Notes under the pieces: model-generated
What the model was told of the DNA's origin: nothing
The model's database searches: none
The model's input: the letters and a program-made list of their open reading frames with translations, nothing else
Source: Sipunculus nudus
Taxonomy: Eukaryota; Annelida; Sipuncula; Golfingiida; Sipunculidae
Assembly (NCBI GenBank): GCA_026874595.1
Contig: CM049306.1
Span: forward strand, 59,464,019 to 59,528,018
Reading direction: 5' to 3'
Length of the DNA stretch: 64,000 nt
Part shown: piece after piece, positions 14,073 through 25,818 of the stretch
Layout: the number at the start of each line of letters is the position of its first letter
Position numbering within the stretch: the first letter of the stretch is position 1
Position numbers and translations under genes: made by a program

Positions 14073-14092
14073 AAAAAAAAAAAAAAAAAAAA
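14073..14092. repeat. poly(A) run
   Basis: Twenty A residues on the + strand. It could be the tail of an inserted retroelement, but no element body is recognisable upstream. Confidence 0.9.
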
Positions 14093-14861
14093 TAGTGACA
14101 CCATTGTAACTGATCCGGGGCCTCTGTTAACGACACCCAATTCAAGCATTTTTTTATCACACAAATTAACAACCACAATTTGAGTAACAAAGAAAACACC
14201 CCTGACCACGTCACGTTCTTGTGGATTTCAAAATGAATTATGTGATAGATATAGCATTTTCCCCCAAGGTAACAAGTTAACTCGCCCAGTGCACATTCTT
14301 GTTATTATCTAACTCATGGAGGGGTCTCCCTTGCTCCGGAAGGGAGACACCGTTCATATTCCCATACTAAAAACTTCCCACCAAAGATTCCCGAAGCAAC
14401 CGAGCTGGCCGTCAAAAAATGCTGCATGGTGTGACAAGTGGTGGTGAATTCACTGTAATTGGGCTAGCGTGAGTAAACCGTGCTGCGTATACTCCGCCTT
14501 CGTGGGTGTTTACTGTTTAAAATATACCATGCTCTGACAAGCGCATAAACACGAAAAAACTATCAGAGGACCTGTGCGTTTACTCACTTTCTTCTTAAAT
14601 GATACTGAGGATGAATTAATTTATCAATCACATCAGGTTATATTGTTAATAAAGTGCGATTACAGAAGAAAATACACAGACAAAACACATCCGTTTCCCA
14701 TATATAATCCAATATCACGGCTTAACAAGAAGTATTGTTGAATTTATTATGAGACAATATCTTTAAATAGAAAACAGAAACAAGTTTTCTTGTTGTAATT
14801 CAATCAGGTTTCTTGGCCTGACACACACACCTAAGGTGTGGCGTTAGTGACGCGATCCGAT

Positions 14862-16685
14862 GGTCTGGAACCTACACATAAAGTCAGGTTAATAATCAGA
14901 CCTCATAAATTGGCATCTAGACAAAGTCACGCTAATAATCAGACCTTATACCATGGCACCTGCACATAAGACCAGGCACCTGATATTTATGTCATATAAA
15001 TTATCATGAGCTGGCACTTACAGATGAGGCCACGCTTTTGATCAGTTTTCATGGGCTGGCACCTAGACATAAGGCCATGCTTTAGATCAGTTCTCATAGT
15101 TTGGCACCAAGACACGAGGCCACGCTTTTGTTCGTTCTCATTGGCTGGCACGTAGACATGAGGTCACGCTTTTGATCAGGTCTCATGGACTGGCACCTAG
15201 ACATAAGGTTCTGCTTTTGCTCGGTTCTCATGGGCTGGCACCTTGACATAAGGCCACGCTATTGATCGGTTCTCATGGTCTTGCATCTAGACATAAGGCT
15301 CCGCTTTTGACCAGTTCCCATGCGCTGGAACTTAAACATAAAGCCACGCTTTTGATCGGTTCTAATGGGCTGGCACCTAGATATAAGGCTCCGCTTTTGA
15401 TTGGTTCTCATGGGCTGGCACCCAGACATAAGGTCACACTTTAGATCAGTTCCCATGGGCTTGCACCTAGAAATAAGTCCTAGCTTTTGTTCGGTTCCCA
15501 TGGGCTGGCACCTAGACATAAGGCCACGCTTTCGATCGGTTCTAATGGTCTGGCACCTAGACATAAGACCACGGTTTCGATCGGTTCTAATGGTCTGGCA
15601 CCTAGACAAAAGGCCACGCTTTTGATCGGTTCTAATGGTCTGGCACCTAGACATAAGGCCACGCTTTCGATCGGTTCTAATGGTCTGGCACCTAGACATA
15701 AGGCCACGCTTTCGATCGGTTCTAATGGTATGGCACCTAGACATAAGGCTATTGATCGGTTCTCATGGTCTTGCATCTAGACATAAGGCTCCGCTTTTGA
15801 CCAGTTCCCATGCGCTGGAACTTAAACATAAGGCCACGCTTTTGATCGGTTCTAATGGGCTGGCACCTAGATATAAGGCTCCGCTTTTGATTGGTTCTCA
15901 TGGGCTGGCACCCAGACATAAGGTCACACTTTAGATCAGTTCCCATGGGCTGGCACCTAGAAATAAGGCCTAGCTTTTGTTCGGTTCCCATGGGCTGGCA
16001 CCTAGACATAAGGCCACGCTTTCGATCGGTTCTAATGGTCTGGCACCTAGACATAAGACCACGGTTTCGATCGCTTCTAATGGTCTGGCACCTAGACAAA
16101 AGGCCACGCTTTTGATCGGTTCTAATGGTCTGGCACCTAGACATAAGGCCACGCTTTCGATCGGTTCTAATGGTCTGGCACCTAGACATAAGGCCACGCT
16201 TTCGATCGGTTCTAATGGTATGGCACCTAGACATAAGGCCACGGTTTCGATCGGTTCTAATGGTCTGGCACCTAGGCATAAGGCCACGGTTTCGATCGGT
16301 TCTAATGGTCTGGCACCTAGACATAAGGCCATGCTTTAGATCGGTTCTAATGGTCTGGCACCTAGACATAAGGCCACGCTTTCGATCGGTTCTAATGGTC
16401 TGGCACCTAGACATAAGGCCACGCTTTTGATCGGTTCTAATGGTCTGGCACCTAGACATAAGGCCACGCTTTTGATCGGTTCTAAAGGTCTTGCACCTGG
16501 ACATAAGGCCACGGTTTTGATCGGTTCTCATGGGCTGACACCTAGACATAAGGTCACGCTTTTGATCGGTTCTCATGGGCTGGCACTTAGACATAAGCCC
16601 ACGCTTTTGATCAGTTCTAATGGGCTGGCCATGCTTTTTTTCGGTTCTATATAATGGTCTCGCATCTAAACATAAGGCCATAGGT
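14862..16685. repeat. 45-bp minisatellite array with higher-order duplication
   Basis: About 40 units of 45 bp; the core reads TGGCACCTAGACATAAGG, then CCACGCTTT(C/T)GATCGG, then TTCTAATGGTC. Units are degenerate at the left end (14862 to about 15200) and nearly identical from 15260 to 16500. The stretch starting at 15261 recurs at 15751, 490 bp later: 11 units minus a 5-bp deletion at the junction, where CCACG is missing before ATTGATCGG. Because 45 is divisible by three, several frames on both strands stay open as 15-residue repeats, the longest 310 codons on the minus strand. I regard these frames as by-products, as both strands are equally open and substitutions do not follow codon positions. 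Confidence 0.95.
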
Positions 16686-18850
16686 TGCCATGGGAACTAG
16701 CGATTACATTTTGTTACCTCATATTACTGTGGTAAGACCTGGTTCAAAGGCATAATGTAAGCTGACTTGTATGATGTAATAGTACCGCATTCACCGAACT
16801 GATTTTGCTGTGTGACCTGTATTTTTCTGTTTTTTTTAATAAAAGCTAAATGCAAATGGCAACTTTAAATACCAGTATAATATTAGAATAGCTACCATAG
16901 CGTGGCCCTTGATCGTTTAAAGATATAATAAATAAAATTTTTTTTGCCGGTTTTCCTTAAAATGAATTCAATCATTTAATACATAAAGGGTCCGAGGTAC
17001 ATATTTATATAGGAGCTAATATATTATGCTAAACCGGACACTGTCAAGTCGCTCCCATGCACTCTATATATCGAAGTATGTGATTCACAGGATAGTGACG
17101 GCCGGTTTGACCATCCCCAAGTCAGATCAAAGGGTTAAATGTACATATCTTATCTGTGTATACACGAGGGAATCTGTTAAGCGTTTACACACTTGCTTAT
17201 CTGTAAGCCCCACGTTTAGTATATATTTAAACAAATGCGCAAAGGAAAACGCCAGAAGCGCAAAGCACGGCTTTGTAGACTTTTGATATGGGAGGTCAAT
17301 AACGAACGTTTTGCCCTGGCGGATCCAAGGCTCGGGAGGGTGGAGTGTCAAATTACCACTTAATAATAATAATGATTATAAGTATATAATGATAATAACA
17401 ATAAAAATATTATTTTTTGTTCTTATCTACCGATATCTCAGTGACTCCTTATTTTTTTCTTTTCGTCATTGACATATAATTAGTCATATTTTGTCAATTG
17501 TTTTAACACATAAAGTGTTATATATAACAGAATATTAACAAAAGTAATTACTAGTAAAAAGTTACCAGTAAAATAATATACATTTAATACGTTTAATATA
17601 CATTTTCAGGTCACATGCGCTTGTGATTCAGTTCTGTTGATTTTGATAAGATTACTTAAATATCCACATTGTATGCACAGAACATCTTTCAAGAGATACG
17701 TGCATGTTGGATTTCTATTTCATTACCCTATATAAATAAAAAAAAACAGACTGAGTTTGTGGATAGTTTTTAATAAGTTTTTAAACCAGTTTCAAGCTAC
17801 TGCATTTAAGAATAGCTGATGAATCCTATCCATGCCCTCCCCCAACCTTCCCTATATAGACGGAATCTCCTATCCTGTGGATTTACATGTATACAGAATC
17901 TTCGACAAGCCATCAGGGAACGTTTAAACACCTGTGATATTGTCTCGTCAAACCTGGAAGTGCATTTAGTCCAAGTAGGACATCCGAACTTCTCAGCGAA
18001 CACCTGCATAAGAACCAAGTATATATAAACATACTCAATGCTTTGTTTACATGAGTATTACTTCCACTCAAATGCAGTCCGACTTGACGAAACGTGGGCC
18101 TGTGACGACTGTTTGCTGTGCCATGCCGGTGTATTTACACGCATGTATTGTGTCAGAACACCCACGTAACTATGTCGTACAGAGGTGTGAAGACATCAAG
18201 ATTTGTGGTTCTGAGGAAAGTTTCAAGAGGTGCCACTTGAAGCATTCCGAGGGAATTATACATTCATTTAAGAACCTGGGAATTTATTTTATTTTTTTAT
18301 CTCTCCCAGTATACTAAACATTGTCCCAGTTCCAGCCCACGTGTACAAAAAAGATAGCCTTAACACCCCTCGAGTGCATTGTAAATTTACAAAAGATGAC
18401 ACATTAATAATTTATAATATAGACCACATGAGGTTGTTGTGCAAAAAAAATCTGGCCTCGTTAACTACTATTTATTCCATTCATGCCGCAGCCGAAACGA
18501 TGTACATAGTCGAACGCTTCACAAAAAGCAAAGAACTGTCGATCAGGAGTTCAGTATTCAGAGCGCTGCGTTTTGTAAACGTTTCAAATGATAGTTTTGC
18601 GTTCGATGACGTCTCGTGCTTTTGTAATTTGCTGTGGTTAACAGAATCATAGTCCCTCGCGTGTGGACTTCGTGTCTCCAGCCTGCTGTAACACAATAGA
18701 TGCCCACAGTTAGCACCTGCTCTCATCCTTGCTTAAACACACAATAACACTGAGATACTTCTGACGATGCAAGAATCTTTAAACGCACATATGCATTATT
18801 CTAAGGCTCGAAACGGTAGCTCATATCACTGAAAGGACGTACAGGAGGAC

Positions 18851-19200
18851 ATGTGTTCATCCCCGTTCGTGTGTGCGTGTGTCTGTTCACAACATAACTT
18901 ACGCAATCCTGATTAGAATCTCATAAAATTTTCAGGGCATTTCGGAAATGGGCCATTGAAGTATCGGTTAGATTTTGGTGTGGGTCATGCACATGATCAG
19001 GATTCAGGAGCGTCATCAAGGAATATTCACAAATGTATACAGTGACTTATGCATGAATGAACCTGAGAATACGGGCAGTATACGTGAATGCAAACACGGT
19101 TTTGGGACTATCCTACAATAAGCCCCCCCCCCCGACATACACACATTAAACATAGCGGAGGCTTGCATTCCTTAGAAAGTAGATTTCTAGTTGAATCATT
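18851..19200 (+). repeat. dispersed repeat, copy in plus orientation
   Basis: Inverted partner of 6711-7055, about 12 kb away. It starts with a GT-rich part (TTCGTGTGTGCG) and ends at GCGGAGGCTTGCATTCCTTAG. A C homopolymer lies near 19123-19135. Moderately diverged from its partner. A shorter look-alike of the end (AACTAGAATGG ... AACCTCCGCCT) is at about 836-877. Confidence 0.75.
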
Positions 19201-19799
19201 GTTATCTGACTTATTAATCAAATTCCTTGTATTATCAATATTATTTAGAAATTTTAATTTTCCACTGATGCGAAATATAAAATATATAGTTTAGTGACAT
19301 TATCTTATCTAATACATTATATCTCTCGTATGCAAACTGAATATTATTGATATTCAGTTAAATAAGAATTCATGACTTAAGGTTTGTTTGGTTACCTCCA
19401 ACATAAATAAAATCACACAGTCCCATGTGAAGTCCTGCTGTGCATGTGTATCAAGGAACTGGTACTTTTGTGGTTTCATGTATATAGTGGTGGGCCGGAT
19501 CCATGTGGCTGTATTTACAAACAACATACCTTTTACTCATCATGAATGCTTGCAAATGTCGTTATCAAACTGGGACACCAAGGCGGAAGAGATAAAAGCC
19601 GTCTGACCTCAGATGTGAAATAAATCAAATTAGTACATTGATTCTACCACTAGATGCCGCCATTCGCATAAGCGTAAGTTACCATAATTCAGCAGAAACA
19701 CTTGATGGACTATTAATACTTGCAAGCATGGTGGATATTAGAGAAGTTAATACATGGATTATTACAACACTAGGAAATGCACTCTGTTACATGACATAA

Positions 19800-20236
19800 C
19801 CATGTTCTACTGCTAGAGAGGAAATAAACATATTTGACGATATAAACAACTTTTTCTACTCACGGAGGGAACACATAGACGACATACATAACCAATGTTT
19901 TCTACTGCCAAAGAGAAAGCATAGGAGACCACATAAGTAGCCTTAACTTATGCGAGAGAATGAAAAACATAGTAGACCGCATTAACAAACTTTCTGCTGG
20001 CAAAGTATTAAATGTAGGAGAAGACAGAACCGCCCTCTTCTACTGACAGAGGGAATACAAAGGAGAAAACATAACAAACCTGTTCTTTACTGCCAGAGAA
20101 AAAAAACTAGGAGACCACAACCAATCTTTTCTACTAACAGATAGAAAACATAGGAGACGACAGACACGTCCTTTTCTACTGCTAGCGAGAAAACAGAGGA
20201 GGCGACAGACCCGCCCTCTTCTGCAGCGAGAGAGAA
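19800..20236. repeat. degenerate minisatellite, about 46-bp period
   Basis: Roughly nine diverged copies of a unit containing TTCTACTGCCAGAGAG, then AAAACATAGGAGACCACA. Copy starts fall near 19806, 19852, 19898, 19988, 20036, 20085, 20130, 20173 and 20216. One copy (about 19945) is barely recognisable. Confidence 0.75.
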
Positions 20237-20739
20237 ATGTTATATTCACAACATGTAACAGGACAAGCATATTTGCAAAATATACTGAACATACGATACA
20301 CACGCAGTGTTACAGATTTCTGTATAGCATGTTGTGTACACGGCCAGGGTTTTGGTGTAGGTTTGTTTACACACTGCATCAGTAGCTGCTTCTTGGCGTT
20401 CGTTATTGGAGGCAGGACCCGGGGCCGGCGGGCTCGTCGTCCTGACCGTAGTTGTTTATTATTGCTGCTGTTCGGAGTTCTTCCCCTTCTCTGGCAGTAA
20501 CATCACGTCTCACCATGCCTCCCTGATGAGTGCCAGGTCCGGTCTTTTGTTCACAGTGTTTCCCGTGTCCGCTGCCTTCTGGGCATAACAAACAGCGGCC
20601 ATATGCAGTCAGTTCTCTTCCCGGGTGGAGAAGCATAGATACTGAAAACACTCCTTTGTAAGGTCTACCGCAATCGCTTTTATATTTCCCATGTCATTAA
20701 GTACTTCAAAATATTGTTCCTTCGTAAAACGTTTTTATA

Positions 20740-20766
20740 GGGGCGGGTCCATGCTATATAAAAAGG
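20740..20766 (+). promoter_or_regulatory. GC-box plus TATA-box candidate promoter
   Basis: GGGGCGGG at 20740-20747 is followed 8 bp later by TATATAAAAAGG (20755-20766), a strong match to a canonical TATA box, on the sense strand of slit. No open frame of note follows within several hundred bases, so it might belong to a non-coding RNA, to a repeat, or be a chance match in AT-rich DNA. Confidence 0.3.
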
Positions 20767-20906
20767 GGAAGAGAAGGTTCCATTGTTAGGAAGTTTAGGT
20801 CGAAAGGTACACGATATAGTCCCAGAAACATTTCTTTCAGATGAATAGAGTACTATCAACAGTAAAATCTTAATTCATAAATAGATGTTCATTGGAAGTA
20901 TACAGT

Positions 20907-21514
20907 ATATGTCTCCCCTCCCATTGGGGAGACATATTGTGTTTTGTCTGTTGTCGTCGTCGTCCGTAGTCGGCAACGTCGTCGGCGTCGTCTGTGTCGA
21001 TTCTTATGAACGCAATAAATTTTGAACGACTCAACATATTTTCATTCGAAATTCGGTGAACCTGACCTGTATCATCAAGGTCAAACAGGCCGAAGTAGAA
21101 AAGTTTTGTGAACCCCAAAAAGTTTGAAATATCGCATATTTTATCCTCGAATTTGGAACACTTATTGTTTCAACCAAAATCAATGACGAGTTCGAAAATT
21201 TGTCACCTTGACCTTCAACATCAAGGTAAAATAGGCCAAATTCAATTTTTTTTTGTGAACCCCATAACTTTTGTTGTATGGCATATATTTTATTCAAATT
21301 TGAAACTTTAATTTTTTTCAAGCAAGTTCAATGACGAGTTCAAAACTGATGAAGTTGATGTCTGCTGATGTCTGCAAATTTGATATGTGAACTGTTTCTA
21401 AAAAAAAAATCTCGGAAGTGTTCGGAAACGGTGACCTTGAACTTCATCTTGAAATAGTCCGTATTTGTTTCCTCGAATCTGGGGATGGGAGGCTCAAAGG
21501 GAGGGGAGACATAT
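20907..21514. mobile_element. MITE-like element with ATATGTCTCCCC termini
   Basis: The left end reads ATATGTCTCCCCTCCC and the right end GGGAGGGGAGACATAT, a 12-bp or longer terminal inverted repeat. The left end is itself a hairpin: ATATGTCTCCCC (20907-20918), a 7-base loop, then its exact reverse complement GGGGAGACATAT (20926-20937). The interior has a GTC triplet run and two or three copies of a diverged block with CACCTTGACCTTCA and TTTTGTGAACCCC. A TA target duplication is possible at both ends. A related copy lies near 40860-41145. No coding capacity. Confidence 0.65.
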
Positions 21515-24500
21515 ATCTATATTTGCATTAACACACAAGCTCATTTTAGTTGATAATGCGAGACTAAAACCAGATTATATTAACTAGCGGTATACCCATA
21601 ATTTCGACATGTGACCAATGACATCCGGGTTTTAGTGTATACGCAAAATGGCAACCCCCATGAACGTTTCAAGAAAATAGGGGAAATATACCTGTCAGGG
21701 TTCGATAAGGGCGGGGGGATGCGATACGAAAATACTACAAGGATAGCGTCCGGGCGAGTGTGCATCTGCGAAGAGAGCTTTGTGACAAATAGATGTGTAT
21801 CGGTAAAGATGAGACCGAATAACGATTTTTTTTACCACGCCCAAATCCTCCAATTTTAGCAGGATATACATATACCAATCGTGCTCAATGCGTTGACAGG
21901 AGGATTGTTTTCACTCGAACAGCATGACAAGAGCTTAACGGAATAAAATAAAGATGTTAACCGTTGCTGTATAGATAATGTTTCGACGCGTGTTAATATT
22001 AATGTGAACAGTATAATGTTTATTATATTTTACTAATCTGAATGAATATTTCTATTTATTTGAAGACTTTGTCATATATATTATATATATATGAAATCTA
22101 GGAAACTATAAAGTGAAATATTGATGTCATACTTGAGTTTCAAAGGTATGCCTTGTATATAAACCACAACGTATACAAAGTCGTAACTTTCATGTCGAAT
22201 TAGCCAAAGTGAAAATGGTAAATAAATATCAGTATTACGTCACCGACATCATAGTAATAATGCATAGACATGGTTGAAACATGATTCACGAGATCAGTTA
22301 CAGATAAATGATTTTTTTGCAGTAAATTCTCTAAAAATCAAACACTAAATGTGTTTGTATTACATTTATATAAATATGTGTGCACTATATACATATACAC
22401 AGACCGCAATATATACTTTATAAAAAGTCACACGTTCCGGCGTCATAAATAATATATACAGGATGTTCTTTGAAGGTGCTCGGAGTACCGTGTTATCTGT
22501 GTTCAAGGGCCTACGGATCAGGCATCAAGGTCTAGACGATGTTACATTTATTACTTACAAACCGTAACACCGCGTGTCGTAATCCCACGACTCATGTACT
22601 GTATCATGAACTGTCGTCAAGGATCTTTATGGTTTAGGTAAATACCTGGGCGCACCTGTCGCAGGTAGAAGTCATGTTATCATTAAGGTGTGAAGAGAAT
22701 ACTCCTGAATAAAGCCGCTATCAACAGCCAGGTGTTGTAGTACTTGAGGCCCCGAGTCCAGGTGGGGCCCTCCTGTTGAGAATGGCTTAAAATCAGTGAG
22801 CTCTCACGGTCTCGGCCCGCCAGGGCACCGCCCTCACTTATTCACACGTGCGGTTATTTCTATCCGCAAACGATTTTGCACAGAGAAATAAATCGTAATT
22901 GCAGTATAATAACCTGTATTGCTTCTTGTTCTTCCTTATAACCATTTCATATCGAATTCAAGAAGACTTTGTATCTTATAGAACTTTTATCGTGACATAT
23001 AATGTTTCGGCAATATTATTATTAATACCAAAGTAATTATACCGAGAGTAGTGAATGGGTAATCTTCCCGCGCTTAATCGCCACTGGTTTAAACGCAAGT
23101 ACTTCGTAAGTCGTAAAACAAGTCGACCAACGCGATAATACAAGAAATTTCATCAATTCTGGGTACAGCTGTCACTTTTTATCAGAATCAAATGATGTCA
23201 CGTCTCGAAATAACTTTATTGCAGTGCATACTGCGCACACCTGCAGCAATGGGCGCATTCCTGCATGCGTGACGTGGCGCGCTTCTTGCGGTGGCATGGA
23301 TGTCATGGAGAGGACACTTGATCTAGGACAGAAACCAGAGCACGTCGCTGGAAAATTTGGCGATTAACTCCTTTATATCGAGATGCTATTTGCTGACTTC
23401 TTCAATCGGAATTGTTACACCAGTGCAGCGTTATCATCTGAAATCATATATCTGATTATTTTTTATGCTTCAATCGTTTTATACTTCAGGACCTTGTTGC
23501 TAACAACAATGTACCGGACTTAAGCCCAATACCATTGTTACAGTTGTGACGTCATAATTAGTGCTATAGTAACACACTGGTCATAGGTCACCACCGGAAC
23601 ACACAGATGAGATTACCCTGGGCTTAATTCCCCTACATGACTCCAGTAACCCAGATCTTTTGAAGAAAACGGTTCTGGAACTATTTGGCTTGGTCAACTT
23701 TCACAAGTTTCATTAATATGAAGATATATATATATAAAATACATCATTCAACAGACTAATAGTTACTCTGGTTGCTGTGGTTACAAAACTTTTCTCCTCC
23801 ACACATGCGAGTTATATCGCCCATTATATTTAACTTTGGGTAAAGCTTCTGATATGTGAGGATAATGTTTATCCCTTGCGATATGACGCCATCATTCTGC
23901 GGTCAATGACAACATACCGTTGAAGGTAAAACATGATCCTTGCACCCAAGTCGCTGGTCGACTGTAAACACGTGGCGGACCTGCATTATAATTGAGCCAT
24001 TTTATTCGTCAAGTCGTCATATTATGTTTAACAATGCTGATTAGGCCGTCTGCGGGCCATGCTTTAAGGATCTGAGAGCAGCAAGATACGGTCTGGGAGC
24101 TGTCGTTCTCAGACTGAAGACATGGGTCGGGCTCTCGCGGGTCATTAACACCGTGATTGTCCGTCAACTAACCAGCTTTGTATGGCCATCAGGATCTTAA
24201 GTGACAGAGAGGGAGTTGTTACAGACTCTGACATGTTTGCTGTCTGGGTCTGTTAGATCTGGCACTGATGATAAAACCAGAGGGTTTAATACATTGTCAC
24301 CTCAACGAGACTCCAGCGGCCAATCTACATACAAACAGCCAGCATTATGAAGTAAGCGCGGCAGAGACAGTGAACAAAACGCAGTTTCCTAGCGTCGATT
24401 TCTAGGTCTCACTGGAACGTCTTTACCGGATTGGCCCTTGATTCTGCCTGGAAACCCATACACTGATACAAAAGCAAGGGGTGTATAGGCCTACTTTATG

Positions 24501-25531
24501 ACTTCCACGTTACCAGTCCCAGATTGAGAACGTTTTCCACTCTGATTTTCCGGGGATTTTTAATTTAAAGCCAACGATAAACTCTTACCTGCTTTTACCA
24601 TGAACGCGTTATTTCCGTTTAAAGCAAAGTTCACTTAGTGCTTACAATGCGTCAATTATGCCAATTTTAGCAGTCCTTGTGATCGATGCTTTGGTAGATC
24701 TCTTATGCATACGTTTGCTGAAAAAAAACACAGTCTCAGATATAGTTGGAAAAGCGTGCATGAAGATAAACATATTATATTTTAGTATGAATATATAGAA
24801 TTCTGTACGATTTACCTCTTGTATAATTCACCTCACCATAATGTGTGAAAAAAAAATGTTTAACTGAAGATTTAAGACCAATCATGAGGACCAATGATAA
24901 AAGTGCATTTAATATTAAACTGCAAAAAAAATTTCTGACGATTTTGCCAGAAATTATCGAGAGTGAAAAAACAGAATATGCTTTATGGGGTGCACAGAAA
25001 TTCCCTATTAAAAATAATAAATGAAATTTTCTTTCGACACAAGTTGCGTTTATTTTTAATCTTGGAACCGCCCGTTTTATTTATATAAATCTTTCGGCCA
25101 GTCAGGGCAGCTGCTAAATGCAAGGTGACAGGTTTCTTTGAAAATGAGACAAAATATAATCTTATTAGTGGATATTGCCAGTGACAGACCGATCCAGAAA
25201 GCATGGCGGCCCCGGGATCAACCTCCTGCCCTCTCTTCCCCATGCAGGGCTAGTTAGCCAGTCAGACAGGCTCTGTTATGTCTCCCCGGGCAGACTCCTG
25301 GTCAGCCGGTCTCCTTATCTGGAACGTATCCATGAACATCAAACGTGACCACACAGCTGGCCAAGGCGTCGTCTGTGATTTGTGGCCAGTCCAGTTGTGT
25401 CATATGTTTTACGTAATGTTATCAAAAACTGGTCAGTGAGACCTCTTCTCCAGTGCAGTAATCTCTGTAATCTCTGTCTCCCGGGCGATGTGGCTTTTGA
25501 TGCTGGCAGCTATAATAAAGGAAGTGTCTAG

Positions 25532-25635
25532 GCAGCCAACAATGTCGGCTGCGGAGCAGCAGAGTCCTAGAAAAATCTAGGCAGCCGACATTTTCGGCTT
25601 TTCACAGTCTAACCTTGCATGCGCAGCCGACAATG
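25532..25635. repeat. three iterated GCAGCCGACA motifs
   Basis: GCAGCC(A/G)AC occurs at 25532, 25581 and 25623. The first two are preceded by TCTAG and followed by a TCGGCT that makes each a short near-palindrome. The spacings are 49 and 42 bp. Function unknown: either a small eroded tandem repeat or a cluster of binding sites. Confidence 0.5.
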
Positions 25636-25758
25636 CTTTACTCGATATTACAAGCACTTGTGTTGTCTATGCATGTACACAAACATTTAATATTTTGTTT
25701 GTCATTTACAGAACTGATATTACAGACGTGAGATATATACATAATAATTAACATGCAC

Positions 25759-25760
<2 letters not shown>

Positions 25761-25816
<56 letters not shown>

Positions 25817-25818
25817 CT
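25761..25818. repeat. CA/TA microsatellite
   Basis: About 15 CA units followed by about 14 TA units. Confidence 0.96.

Noticed and set aside
15749-16681. 310-codon minus-strand open frame of 15-residue repeats
   Set aside because: It lies entirely in the 45-bp minisatellite. Frames on the other strand are equally open, and the 490-bp duplication carries a 5-bp deletion that shifts frame.
14862-16685. CRISPR-like array of direct repeats
   Set aside because: Units are contiguous with no unique spacers, and the context is an animal gene; it is a minisatellite.
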